A stretch of 64,000 nucleotides of DNA from assembly GCA_963793275.1 (NCBI GenBank), contig CAWBZL010000001.1, forward strand, positions 372,001-436,000. Direction: 5' to 3'. Under the pieces are notes generated by a model, which worked only from the letters and a program-made list of their open reading frames with translations, was not told the DNA's origin and did not search any database. Position 1 is the first letter of the stretch. Every line of letters begins with the position of its first letter. A program made the position numbers and the translations under genes. Shown here one piece after another: positions 18,759 through 29,900 of this stretch. Source of the DNA: Marinirhabdus sp963793275 (GTDB lineage Bacteria; Bacteroidota; Bacteroidia; Flavobacteriales; Flavobacteriaceae).

Positions 18759-19298
18759 ATGGAAACAGGAATGATCATCATCGCTGCTGTAATTTTTGCA
18801 GCAATAGTAGTACCTACTTTACTATTAATACAAAACTCAAAAAAACAATCTCAACTTGTATTTAAAGGCCTTAAAGCCTTAGCAGATCAGAATAACGGGG
18901 CTTTAACCGAACATCTTGAACAAAATGGCTTTGCTTTGGGAATAGACAGCAACAACAAATTTATTTACTTTTTTAAAAAAACCGATACCAATGACGTTTC
19001 ACAGGTAGTGAACCTGGCTGAAGTAGCTTCGTGTGAAATTTTCACTAAAACCAGACGTATACGAAAGGAAAAAAAAATGGAAGAGTTAATAGAGCAAATT
19101 GTCTTGGTTTTTAATTCGAAAAAAAATGGCGAGCCAAAACAGATTGAATTATTTAATGAGGAAGACACCTTACTAACCGACGAATGTAAGGTTGCAGAAA
19201 TCTGGAAAAATAAAGTGCAGCAGGTACTTACACAAAAGAAAAATGTTGTACCACAGGAAAAAGGCGAAAAAGTTTTTTCTTCCCCGGCACTTACTTAG
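18759..19298 (+). CDS. Membrane-anchored protein of unknown function
   Basis: 179 residues. An N-terminal transmembrane helix (about residues 4-24) is followed by a cytoplasm- or periplasm-facing domain with a charged helix FTKTRRIRKEKKMEELIEQ in the middle. No family recognised. A strong bidirectional terminator follows, separating it from the convergent tamL operon. Confidence 0.68.
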   Translation: METGMIIIAAVIFAAIVVPTLLLIQNSKKQSQLVFKGLKALADQNNGALTEHLEQNGFALGIDSNNKFIYFFKKTDTNDVSQVVNLAEVASCEIFTKTRRIRKEKKMEELIEQIVLVFNSKKNGEPKQIELFNEEDTLLTDECKVAEIWKNKVQQVLTQKKNVVPQEKGEKVFSSPALT

Positions 19299-19338
19299 CA
19301 CTAAGGAAAGTTAGTTTCATAACTTGGTTTTTTAGATT

Positions 19339-19370
19339 GAAAGAGTCAGGAACGTCCTGGCTCTTTCTTT
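19339..19370. terminator. Bidirectional rho-independent terminator
   Basis: GAAAGAGTCAGGA and TCCTGGCTCTTTC form a 13-bp stem with one G-T pair and a 3-nt loop (19339-19367), followed by TTT on the plus strand. It lies between two convergent transcription units and could serve both. Confidence 0.8.
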
Positions 19371-19387
19371 TTATAAAGTTTTAGCTC

Positions 19388-21676
19388 TTAAAATGGATAC
19401 CCAATAGCAAAGTTTAACACAGGCTTGTCTGCCTGAAAATCGAAACGTTCTCCTTCCGGTAGTGCGGGGTCGTGAAAAGGTGCTGCCAGATCGAAACGAA
19501 TTACAAAACCCTGAATATCCACCCGCATTCCTACACCGGCTCCCATTCCAAGTTCACTTAAGAAGCTTCCTGAAAAAGTATCGTTCGGGATATCCGGGTT
19601 GTCTACAGAATTCCACACATTTCCTGCATCCACGAAAGCGGCTCCCTTTACAAAACCAAAAATTGGAAACCTGTACTCCACATTAGCTTCCAACCGTATG
19701 TTACCGGATTGATCGAAAAATGTACCGTCCCCATTAATTTCTCCGTCAAAAGTTCCTGGTCCTAAAGATCTGATGTTGAACGCACGGACGCTGTAAGGCC
19801 CTCCGGAGTAGTATTGTTTAATAAATGGTAACACCGTACTATTTCCGTACGCATATCCATATCCTGCAAAGATTCGGGTCGCTATTTTTTGATCTTTGCC
19901 AAAATTGAAATGGTATCTTCCATCTACATCGGCCTTAGCATATTGGGCATATTCGGTTCCCAGAAAGGTTTTTGGCTCGCCCGGCATTTCTTCTTTGCCC
20001 AAAAGACTAATAGAATTTCCTGCAACATCCAACGTTGCGTTCAGAAAAAACTGATGCGTTGTTGGATCTACCATTCCGTTATAGGTAAACGAATAGGTTA
20101 AACCAGAAATAAACTGTTGTTCGAAACTTCGTCTTAAAAAAGCATTCTGATCTAAAATTTCTTCAAAGGCCTCCGTGCTGTTGGAGAGTCTTGTATAATT
20201 TACAGAGATAGGATTTATAGCGTGTGTTACGTATCTGTTTGCATCCCAGACATACCCGAACGTTGCCGTTCCTGAAAGAAGCGTATATAATTGGCTTCGA
20301 CTTAAATACTCTAATGAAATGCCTGTTTTTGTCTTCGGAATAGAATATTCAAAGAAATCTGTATTTATTCTGAAGGGTGAAATGACCCGCGGAAAAATAA
20401 TTTCGCCCGATAGCCCCAGTTCAATACTTGTTAGTCCGGACTGATCACCGCTGGAAACCTGAACCTCATACCCCGCAGTTGCTGAAACATTCAGAATTTC
20501 TCCCCCTTTAAAAAGATTCCGGTTTGTAAAGGTGACGCCCAAAGCAGGTCCTGCAAAATTATTAGACTTCGTAACTGCCTGTAACTCCAGCCTGATTGCT
20601 CTTTTGTTTAATGGCGATAGAAAAATATTAGCTTCTAAAGCCCCAACACTATCCTGCCCTACGCTGTCTATTTCTTTATACTGAATGTTCACAAACTTAT
20701 AAGACCCTATCGTACTAAGGCGTCGCGCTGTATTTCGGGAAGCTACCGGATCGTAATATTCATCTTTATTGATAGTGATAAAAGGATCCAGATATTTCGA
20801 TTTAAAAAATTCCTTTTCCTGAATAAAATTTTTATTATTGAATTTTATAGTATCCAATTGTAAAGAATCACGCTGTAAGTTATAATCTGGATATACGTTT
20901 ACCCTGGTTATGTTGTAAGGAACAATTGCTTCACGCGGCACGTCCTTTTTCAGCGTTAAAAACAGGTTAAAACGCTTATTTTTATACTGATTGGTATCTG
21001 CTTCAAAAATTAAAAATCCCGGATTAAAGTTATAATATCCTTTTTTCTTCAATTCGCCATCCAGACGCTCTCGTTCCTGTTTCATATTGGAAAGATCGAA
21101 ACGCATTCCTTTCTCGAATTTTGAGTTGGCCACCAGACTCTGCATTTCTTTGTAAATAGGAGGAGCAAGAGAATCTAATTGGTATTTTTCCAACTCGTAC
21201 GGTTTTTTCACTGTTACAGTATATTCTACTGTGGCCGTTTTATTTTCTTCATCATCAAGAAATTCTGAAGACGCACGGCTGTAAAAAAAACCACGATTGT
21301 CCAACCGGTTTAAAAGTAATTCCTCAATTTCATATTTTTCTACATCGCTTTTGTAGATGGGTTTTTCACCAAAGGTTTTATAGAAAAAACGGTTTAAAAA
21401 TCCGGGTGAGGAGTCTTGTACTTTATAGTAGTAATAGAGTCCCGGATACATTCCTAAAAACTTTTTGTTGGCTTCCGGAAGAAGTACTTTTTCCAGTGCC
21501 GCTTTTAACTGAGGCTTATTTTTTATGGATATGGTATCGTTTTCAGGTTGCACGGTCACTTCGTACCCTGAAAATAACAATTCATTTTCCGGAATGTACT
21601 TTTTAATACTACAGGCCTGAGCAACCAGCACTAAAGCTATTGCTGCAACTATTTTATATGTACGTTGTAAATTCAC
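19388..21676 (-). CDS. tamL: TamL: lipoprotein BamA/TamA-family outer membrane protein
   Basis: 762 residues. An SPII signal ends in a lipobox (VAQAC, Cys about residue 22), so the N-terminus is lipidated, which is the feature that separates Bacteroidota TamL from proteobacterial TamA. POTRA-like repeats fill about residues 35-400, including a YEVTV strand start and ELEKYQLDSLAPPIY. The C-terminal Omp85 barrel follows, with the PYSVRAFNIRSLGPG loop region and the terminal strand LNFAIGYPF. It sits 3 bp after tamB, confirming the pairing. Role: insertion or assembly of envelope components with TamB. Confidence 0.92.
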   Translation of the reverse strand: MNLQRTYKIVAAIALVLVAQACSIKKYIPENELLFSGYEVTVQPENDTISIKNKPQLKAALEKVLLPEANKKFLGMYPGLYYYYKVQDSSPGFLNRFFYKTFGEKPIYKSDVEKYEIEELLLNRLDNRGFFYSRASSEFLDDEENKTATVEYTVTVKKPYELEKYQLDSLAPPIYKEMQSLVANSKFEKGMRFDLSNMKQERERLDGELKKKGYYNFNPGFLIFEADTNQYKNKRFNLFLTLKKDVPREAIVPYNITRVNVYPDYNLQRDSLQLDTIKFNNKNFIQEKEFFKSKYLDPFITINKDEYYDPVASRNTARRLSTIGSYKFVNIQYKEIDSVGQDSVGALEANIFLSPLNKRAIRLELQAVTKSNNFAGPALGVTFTNRNLFKGGEILNVSATAGYEVQVSSGDQSGLTSIELGLSGEIIFPRVISPFRINTDFFEYSIPKTKTGISLEYLSRSQLYTLLSGTATFGYVWDANRYVTHAINPISVNYTRLSNSTEAFEEILDQNAFLRRSFEQQFISGLTYSFTYNGMVDPTTHQFFLNATLDVAGNSISLLGKEEMPGEPKTFLGTEYAQYAKADVDGRYHFNFGKDQKIATRIFAGYGYAYGNSTVLPFIKQYYSGGPYSVRAFNIRSLGPGTFDGEINGDGTFFDQSGNIRLEANVEYRFPIFGFVKGAAFVDAGNVWNSVDNPDIPNDTFSGSFLSELGMGAGVGMRVDIQGFVIRFDLAAPFHDPALPEGERFDFQADKPVLNFAIGYPF

Positions 21677-21679
21677 TTT

Positions 21680-24600
21680 TCATTGATTAGTTCCGCCATC
21701 TCGTTCTTCCATGGTTTCAGACTTTTTATTCTCTTTCAATACATCGCCTTGCTTCAATTCTTTTTTACGTTGTTTTTCCTTTTCAGCTCGCTCTTTCTCC
21801 TCTTCTTTGAGCTTTTTATCGGCTTCTTTTTCAGATTGAGAACGTATCAATGCATCCCATAGATCGGTAAAACGATTAAATTCCTGGGTAAATATTAATG
21901 CAATTCCGCTCACGATAGTCTGACCATCAATTACATTTTCAAACACATTTCTTCGGAACCCTTTTAAACGATACCTACCATTATTTGTTAATAGATATTC
22001 TAAACTCACGTTACCTACCAATGGAGTGGTTTCGCCATTTGCTGAGCTTCCCTGTACATCTACAGCACTACCCACACGCACAATTAGGCGGTCGTTAAAT
22101 AATTTTTTCTGCGCCGCAATATCGAGTTGCGTTCGCTCTGTAGGTGATGTACCCTGATAATCTGTATAGCTGTCCAGACCAAAATCCAACTCTACACCTG
22201 TATCACCCAGTAATTTATCACTAAACACATTTAACTGGTCGGACAACGCATCATTCAAATTATCACGGGCAATACTAGCAACCCCACCTCTACTTCCATC
22301 GCTTCCTGGTTCCGGATAAAATCTATTCAACACTAATAAGGAAAAAACCTGTTTATTAAGTTCTGCCTCCTGCGTATTTAGTTGCTGTAACCTGCCATAC
22401 ACCTGTCCACCAATGGCGCCCTGCTCATCTTCCGGCATATCTATATTAAAATTTATAACAGGCGCGGTGAGTTCTCCATCTATATTTAAATACACCTGGA
22501 ATGGTAACACCTGTCTATAACGGGATTGTACACCTGGATCTGAATTTGAAGTCACCGAAGCCATTAATCCAGATGCCGAGGCTTCCACATCGTATAATGC
22601 TTTTACATCCAGCTTGGCATCAAAAGGATCTCCTGCCCAGGATACTTTACTTCCTTCCACCAACTTAAATTTTCGTTTTACGAGACTGTATAAATTCATT
22701 TCATAGTGACCACCTGCGGCAGTATATACACCAGACAGCGTCATACGACCATTGGGTTGCATTGCAAATTCGAAATCTCCATCACCGTATACCTGAAAAT
22801 TATCACCCGTATTTTCATCTATGATAATAGTTACCTTGGCATCTTTACTTACCTGAAAGCGGGCATTTATATCGAACCCGGCAAGGGTGGCGGTTTGCTC
22901 TTCGGTTCTGGTTAAAATAGCATCAGGATTTTCACGGTTTACAAAAATTACAATCCCGTCCCGGCTTTCAATATTTACGGTAGATGAAGGGAGTATATAA
23001 GTAATATCTGTGTTTTTATTTACAGATGCATCCATGTCTACAACGGGAATTTGCAGATCCCCTTTAATTGTGGCAGTCGCATTTATGGTGGCCTGGCCAT
23101 ACACAACTTCGTTATCACCTTCCTCAGCATTCAGTAATTGAAAATTATCTGCTTTCACGTTCAGATCAAACGTAGGATTTATAAAACTTTCGGTTCCCAC
23201 TTCTCCAGATGCTACAAACGTGTTCCCGTTAGCGTCTTTAATGGTAAAACCGTCCATAGATAATCCATCATTATTAATGTTCAATGTTTCGTTGGTAAGT
23301 GTAAATGGGGCATTGAGTTTTTTAATGGTCATATTGGCATCATTAAATGTGATGCTACCCTCATATTTTGGAGCCGCCAGTGTTCCTTCAACTTTAAAAC
23401 CTCCTTTAAAACTTCCATCCGTTTCAGTAATTTCCCCCAAACTGAAACCTTCAAGTGCTTTCATATTTACAGTATTAAGCGCCAGGTCCAGATTTAAAAG
23501 AGCTTCCGTTTCGGTGGTTTTGTAATCTCCTGTTAGATCAAGATCTACCTCTCCTCCTTTAATGGTAGCATTAAAGTCGTAACTATTACTTCCCAGCGAT
23601 TTTGCGTCCAGCGTCATAGTTCCCATAGCCACATCGAGTAAGGCTAATTCTTCGATAGAAAGATCGGCAACAATTCCTGTGGCGCCAAAAGGGTCTACCA
23701 AAATAAAGTCTCCGCTTAAGTTTCCCTTAGCAAATTGTTCTTCGGGATTTAAATAATTTAAAAATTCATTCAGTTTAAAATTCTGAAAATTTACAGCGAC
23801 ATGTTTGTTTGTAACCGATGGAATATCATCCCTGAATGCGACAGATTGAGTATTTCTACTAAAGTTAAAATCGTTGAATTCTAAATCGTATTCGTCACCA
23901 TTTTTAGTGAAGATCACCTCATTATTGGAAGGTGTATTCCATTTATTCTGCTGTACAATAAGCTCGTCGGGGTTTACATGGAACCTCAACCTTTCCCGGT
24001 TGCCTGTTATTTCAGTTTTAATTTGTATTAGGGTAGAATCTTTTTTGTAGGCAATAAAATCAAGATCCAACTCATTATCCACCTGATTTCCAGAAATTCT
24101 GGTTCGCTGAATATCGAAAGGCCCCGCTTCAATATTTTTAAAGCTAAGATCAAAAGCAAATTTTTCTTTATCTGTATCCATGGTAAAAGCAAGGCTGTCT
24201 AATTTGCTATCGCTATAAACTATGTGGGGGGCGGTTATTGCTGCTTTTAGCTTTCGTTTGGTTTCATCAAAATCTACCGCCATTTTTATAGTGTCCAATT
24301 CTTCCAGATTCACTAAAAACACATCTCTAATTAAAGGAGCGTCTGTGATCTTGCCCTGCATCTTTAAAATAACAGGATTCGCCAAAGTATCTGCACGTAC
24401 GGCGTCTCTATAAAAATAACTGGAGACGTGGTTTTGTAAGGCCGTCGTTAATGTTTGCGGATCTGTATTAGATTCTAATTTCATATCCAGCATTTTGTTT
24501 GTAACACTTATAGAGGTGGTGTCTTTTCTGATGCGGGCGCGCGCATTAATATCTCCCAAAAGATAGCTTTTATTGTCGTACACAACTACACCATTGTCTA

Positions 24601-26842
24601 TTAACGCCGACACATTATAGCTTTCGGCATTTCCTACAAAGTCTGCCGTGAGCACCAGGGCTGTTCGCACATCACGTTGCATAAGTCCCAACGCCTGAAG
24701 ATCTGCCCCAATTAAATCCAGTTTTAAAGAAGCTCTCGGGTTAACAGAGTCCAGTACCACATCTGCAAATAAATCTGCATTAAGATTGGTGTCTTTATAG
24801 GTGGATGTAACGGTTCCTTTTCCATTTTTTATATTGCCATCTAAGGATAAATCTTTAATAGCATACTCTTTGAACTGAAACGAGTTTACCGTGGCATTTA
24901 CGACCGCATCTAGGTTATTTACGGTTGTGCCGCTTCCTTTTCCGGTAAGGGTAAGGTTGAGATTACCCAATTGCTCATTGGCTAGTAATTGATCCATCGC
25001 ATAATCTTTTATCTCCAGAGTAGCATCAAACGCAATGATAGCCTCGTTTTTAAAATTTCCTTTAACGGTGGCGATTCCTTGTGAGGTTTTTAAAATTGCA
25101 TCGGTAGTAATATCCTGTGCAGATCCTTTTATACTTCCGGAAAGAGAAATATCTTTTGGCAATGAAACAGCGAGGTCTTCTTCATTTACAAATTTTAGCA
25201 GGTCACTCTTTTGAGTTGTGGCTGAAAATTTTGGAATAGTAAAGCTAAGATCGTCAGGGTTTGTGGCGTTAAAAATTCTTCCGCTTGCTGAAATTTTAGT
25301 TTCCTGACCCCAGTTAACTCTTGCACCGGATATGTTTATGTCTGAAAGATATCCCGAGGCTGCGATGTTTCCGGTGAGGTACTTTTTACTAAGTGTTTGC
25401 AGGTATTCGTTCTTAGCCAGTTCCGGCTGAAACTTGAAGACCTCTTTTAAATTGGCTTTAAATGAGGGGATACGCAACTCTATTTTCGATTTTTCCGGCG
25501 CTGAAATTAACTGGGATAACGAAGGATATTGCATTGAAATGTTACCAGAGAGTGCATTATCATTTAAAGCGATCTTCAGGTCGTTAATATGGAGCGCCTC
25601 ATCTGTAATTTGAGCTGATACTGAAAACTCCTTTAGGCTAAAGTCTGAAAATTCCTTAAATGAGGTTTCCGAAATAGTAAGTCCTGCTTTTTGGTCCTTA
25701 ATAAAGATGTTAGATCCTTTCAGCAGTAAATCATTCAGCACAATAGCGTTTGGGTTAAAAACTCCTTTTTTGGCTTCGGCATTGCCTACCAGGTAGCTTA
25801 TATTGTTGTTTTCAAGATCCAGCTTATCTAGGGCAAACTTCAGATCCGGCCACTCAAAATTTTTAATGTCCTGTTCCACGTCTTCTGCAACTTCTTCTCC
25901 TTTTTTTGTGATGGCATTCTCTTCGGTTTCTGTGCGGATTGCTATGTTGGAATTTTTAAGTGTAAATTCAGTGATATCAATTTCGTTATTGGCAAGATTT
26001 GCGAGTGGAATTTCAGCATACAACTCAGTAACATCCAGCGTGGCGGCAATGCCATCTCCATAGGACGCATAATCTACATACACGTTATTTAAGGTAAGTT
26101 TTTCTGCTGCGAGTGTTGGTAATGGTGCGGCCTCCGCGTTTGGGTCTACGGGCACAGGAGACTGGTATAGTTTAATCCTGGAGTTTTCAATAATTCCTTC
26201 AGAAGCTTTGAAAGTGAAATTCTCCAGATCTGTTTCTTCCATCTCCAAATGTAAATTCCCCACCACAAAATGACTATCTATCCCCAGAACGGCATCGTTA
26301 AAAACTACATTCAGGTCTTTCAGGTTAACGTTGCCAATAATAATTTCCATAGGTGCAGCCGTGGTGTCTGTTACCGCCGGGGTGTTGGGATTTTCAGGAG
26401 CAAAAGCGTCCATCAAAAACTGAAAATTATAACCCTCTATAGTATCATTTCTGGTAATATTTGCCCGAAGCCCTTCAGAATCGAGACGCTCCAATCCTAT
26501 GGCACCGCCTTTAATAATAGGCCACAAAGGAATATCTGCCTCTAACAATTTTGAGTAGACCAATGTGTCTCCCTTTTTATCTTCCAGATATAATCCTTTC
26601 AATAAAATATCACCGTCAAAAGTGATGTATAGCTTTTCTATTGCTACCTTGGTATTGGTTTTATCGCTTACATAATTTACCGCTTTGTTTACGATAATAT
26701 CCTGACCCCATTCGCTTCTTATAAAAAGAACCAGCAGCATTAAAAAAACCAAAATACCCAACATAATGCGTGCGAAAATGCGCAAGGCTCTGTAAGGTCT
26801 CTTCTTTTTTTTAGGGGATGGATCTTTTTTCTTTGTGGTCAC
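21680..26842 (-). CDS. tamB: TamB-like translocation and assembly module protein
   Basis: 1720 residues. A basic N-terminus (KKKDPSPKKKKRPYR) leads into a single transmembrane anchor (about 25-43), followed by a very long repetitive beta-rich region (AsmA/TamB-type groove fold) and a C-terminal TamB (DUF490) domain with YVRVG-type strands near GVELDFGLDSYTDYQG. The extreme C-terminus is a charged KEEEKERAEKEKQRKKE tail. TamB spans the periplasm from the inner membrane to TamA/TamL and is linked to lipid transport. It lies between the asmA-like gene and tamL, all on one strand. Confidence 0.92.
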   Translation of the reverse strand: MTTKKKDPSPKKKKRPYRALRIFARIMLGILVFLMLLVLFIRSEWGQDIIVNKAVNYVSDKTNTKVAIEKLYITFDGDILLKGLYLEDKKGDTLVYSKLLEADIPLWPIIKGGAIGLERLDSEGLRANITRNDTIEGYNFQFLMDAFAPENPNTPAVTDTTAAPMEIIIGNVNLKDLNVVFNDAVLGIDSHFVVGNLHLEMEETDLENFTFKASEGIIENSRIKLYQSPVPVDPNAEAAPLPTLAAEKLTLNNVYVDYASYGDGIAATLDVTELYAEIPLANLANNEIDITEFTLKNSNIAIRTETEENAITKKGEEVAEDVEQDIKNFEWPDLKFALDKLDLENNNISYLVGNAEAKKGVFNPNAIVLNDLLLKGSNIFIKDQKAGLTISETSFKEFSDFSLKEFSVSAQITDEALHINDLKIALNDNALSGNISMQYPSLSQLISAPEKSKIELRIPSFKANLKEVFKFQPELAKNEYLQTLSKKYLTGNIAASGYLSDINISGARVNWGQETKISASGRIFNATNPDDLSFTIPKFSATTQKSDLLKFVNEEDLAVSLPKDISLSGSIKGSAQDITTDAILKTSQGIATVKGNFKNEAIIAFDATLEIKDYAMDQLLANEQLGNLNLTLTGKGSGTTVNNLDAVVNATVNSFQFKEYAIKDLSLDGNIKNGKGTVTSTYKDTNLNADLFADVVLDSVNPRASLKLDLIGADLQALGLMQRDVRTALVLTADFVGNAESYNVSALIDNGVVVYDNKSYLLGDINARARIRKDTTSISVTNKMLDMKLESNTDPQTLTTALQNHVSSYFYRDAVRADTLANPVILKMQGKITDAPLIRDVFLVNLEELDTIKMAVDFDETKRKLKAAITAPHIVYSDSKLDSLAFTMDTDKEKFAFDLSFKNIEAGPFDIQRTRISGNQVDNELDLDFIAYKKDSTLIQIKTEITGNRERLRFHVNPDELIVQQNKWNTPSNNEVIFTKNGDEYDLEFNDFNFSRNTQSVAFRDDIPSVTNKHVAVNFQNFKLNEFLNYLNPEEQFAKGNLSGDFILVDPFGATGIVADLSIEELALLDVAMGTMTLDAKSLGSNSYDFNATIKGGEVDLDLTGDYKTTETEALLNLDLALNTVNMKALEGFSLGEITETDGSFKGGFKVEGTLAAPKYEGSITFNDANMTIKKLNAPFTLTNETLNINNDGLSMDGFTIKDANGNTFVASGEVGTESFINPTFDLNVKADNFQLLNAEEGDNEVVYGQATINATATIKGDLQIPVVDMDASVNKNTDITYILPSSTVNIESRDGIVIFVNRENPDAILTRTEEQTATLAGFDINARFQVSKDAKVTIIIDENTGDNFQVYGDGDFEFAMQPNGRMTLSGVYTAAGGHYEMNLYSLVKRKFKLVEGSKVSWAGDPFDAKLDVKALYDVEASASGLMASVTSNSDPGVQSRYRQVLPFQVYLNIDGELTAPVINFNIDMPEDEQGAIGGQVYGRLQQLNTQEAELNKQVFSLLVLNRFYPEPGSDGSRGGVASIARDNLNDALSDQLNVFSDKLLGDTGVELDFGLDSYTDYQGTSPTERTQLDIAAQKKLFNDRLIVRVGSAVDVQGSSANGETTPLVGNVSLEYLLTNNGRYRLKGFRRNVFENVIDGQTIVSGIALIFTQEFNRFTDLWDALIRSQSEKEADKKLKEEEKERAEKEKQRKKELKQGDVLKENKKSETMEERDGGTNQ

Positions 26843-26955
26843 CAGGTTTGCAATAATTTTTTTGCAAGGTATTATATTTTACTAAGAGCATACACCCAAT
26901 TAACTCTTTGTAAACATATAGCTAATTGAAAATAAAGCGTCTTTCCATGGACTCA

Positions 26956-29900
26956 TTATTCCTCTTTCGACTTTCTCAATTTCCTGTCACTTAATCGAAA
27001 TTTTATTTTTAAATCTCGTTTTTTCGGCTTAGGGTTATCCATATCCTTTAGAAGTTGAATATAAAATTTTGCACCGGCATCTTCAAATGTCGTTTTTTCC
27101 GGTAATGAACGTCCGTCGTTAGACTTAAGATTGCTCCAGGGAGATGCGATCCAGACATTTACAAATTCGTCCAGCTTTAGACTCCCTTCCACAAATAAAT
27201 GAATGGAAGAGGACTGTACTTCGGTTCTTGGTATTTGTATTTCACCATCTACGATCTTAAATGTTTGAACGATGGGTCTAAATCTTAACTGCTCAAAACG
27301 TTCCGGTTTTAATAGAATAACGGCGTCCAGTAATGGTTTGTAATCGAACAAAGCTAAATCTGAAATTTCTAACGTTACTGTGCCGTTCAAGGATGACAGG
27401 TCAAGGGTAGCCTCATTATTCACATTACCCGATGCTTTTATGCCAATGGTTAGAGTTCCTTCAATTTTTTCGGCATTCTTAAGCGCTTCATCCTCAAAAT
27501 AATTCATTTTACTTAAAAACTCATTAATGTCAAGTTCATCGACATCCAACGCTATATTGACCGGAAGCATTCCGTCATCCTGTAATCCAAATTCCAGGTT
27601 TAGTGCTGCCTTACTTTTCAGAAACTGCAAAGATGTTTTATCTAAAACAAAATTTCCGTTTGGAGTGAAGTTTAATGTTGACACTACGTTTGTTAGATCA
27701 ATCTTTTTGATTTTCAGCGTATCCAATTCAATACGTATCTCTGGATTAAAAGATGCATTTATACCCAAAAGAGCCTCTTTAAATTTTGAAAGATCGATTT
27801 TGGTTTCAGGTTTTTTCTTTTCAGATTTTGTAGTGTTGGAGAAAAATGTTTTAATATCTCCAACATCCAGATACGAGGAGTGAATTTTAAAACGAGAGTT
27901 TTGGTTGCTCGTAATTTCATTGTCTATAAAGCCCGAGAAGTTCTCTATAGCACCAGTGAGGTCTATCGAGCTTTTACCAGGCAGATCAACGGTAAGGTTA
28001 TTTAAAGTTGCTCTATTATTCGCAATTTCAACATTTAAGCTATCGATAGGAATTCTAAGATCTGCGGCTTCGTTATAAACTGTGGACGGACCCAATTTAA
28101 GTTGTCCCTCGGTTTCTGTTTTTAGTAAACTAAAATTATCTGATTGACCTTTATAACTGGCATTGAATTGAAAATTCCCGGTTTCAAAAATAAAATTTGT
28201 TGTTTTTAAATAGTCATTAAGATCTTTGCTGGAACCACTAGCATTAATTTTAAAATTGAATTGAAAGGGATTATCCAATGAAGAAGTAACGTTTTTTTTC
28301 GATGTAAGAATAGTTCCTTCAATACTGGCTTGTGACATCTTATAACCAATATTAAATTGATCGAGCATAAGGGTAGAATCATTTTTAAACTGTAAAGAAG
28401 CACGTACATCCTTGGTGATAAGGTCTTTGTATTTTAAAGAATCTATGGTGAGTTGTATGTGCGGATCGAAATAATTTATGTCCGCAAAGACACTGTGCAG
28501 ATCCTTTTTATCACGTTTTATTTTTTTTTCTATTGTATCATTTGTCGATGCTATCATATCGGCCAGATCGTCTCCATCTAAATAAGGGATATGGACCTTA
28601 AGATCAATGGATCCGATTTCATTTTTTGTATTAACCAGAAAATATGGAAACTCCTTCACACTACCTGATAATTCTACATCCTTTAGTTGGCCAAGATCGA
28701 TCTTAAAATTATTGAGCTGGATATCAGAATTATCAACCACCACCGCCATAGTATCTATTTTTATAAACCTGTCTACCGGTTCGTAATAGTAATGGTTATT
28801 AGTAAGGTTAAGACTACCACGTGCATTTTGCAGTAGCTCTTCAAATTTATACACGTTCCCGGAAACCTTTCCTTCAAAATTGAAAGTCCCGGAGAGAATA
28901 TCCAAAAGTTCAATGTTGAATAGCTCTTTGAAAACCTGTACCGGACCATTGGAAGTAGCATTCACCTGCACCTGAATTGGACTTTTCAATTGATTTTTTG
29001 CTTTTGGCACCGTAATGTTCCCTTTAAATGATGTAAGTACATCGTGGTATGTAAAATCTATATTTTTTACCAAAATGGTCTCAGGGTCTACAAGTCCCGC
29101 AGTTCCTTTAAAATCCTGAATATTTGTTCCGTTATAAGTCAAGGATGCTATCTTAATAGTAAAGTCCGGACGAAATTTATTGTAGATAGCCTCTAATGTT
29201 TCGTTCAGATTCTTGCGGTCTGCATTGGCAGTTCTGGATTCAGGAAGAAATTGAGTCGCTGTAGTAATAATCTCGTCTATGTTTAATTCTTCGGAGAAAA
29301 GGTTTATACTACTTGTAGTTTCGGCTATAGTTTCATTAGACACCAGCCCTGCGGGATTTTTAATCGTACCACGTAAAGTTAACCCTTCTCCATTAGGTAA
29401 TTGTATTGTTAATTGTTGCAATGTTGCACTTCCATTATTTAACTGAAGGTCTATCTTTCTTACAGGTAGCTGTAATCCATTTCTCTTTAAAGCCACTCTG
29501 GTATTTTCTAAATAAAAATCACCAATTGCTGAGTTAATGAGATCTTCTACCCTTACAATATCACCCCGCGTTTCTGTATTCAACCTAAAATTTCCTCCAC
29601 TAAAGTCGAAATTATCGGTAGCTATTAATCGGGTCAGGGATTCATTCTCACCTTCAAGTTGCATAGATACATCAACATAATTTAATGATTCCTGAGAGCT
29701 TTGGTACGAAGAATTTTTAACAACAAGTTGCATACTATCAACAGATGCTGTAAGATTGTCTATTTCAAGTCTAAAGTCCTTTTTTGATTGTTTCCTACTT
29801 CTTAAACTATCAGACTGAAAAATATCCGTAGTTAAACTACCGTCAAATGCAGCATTTTTAAGTTTAAACTTGTCTGCAATGATTATCTCATTTTTTTCTG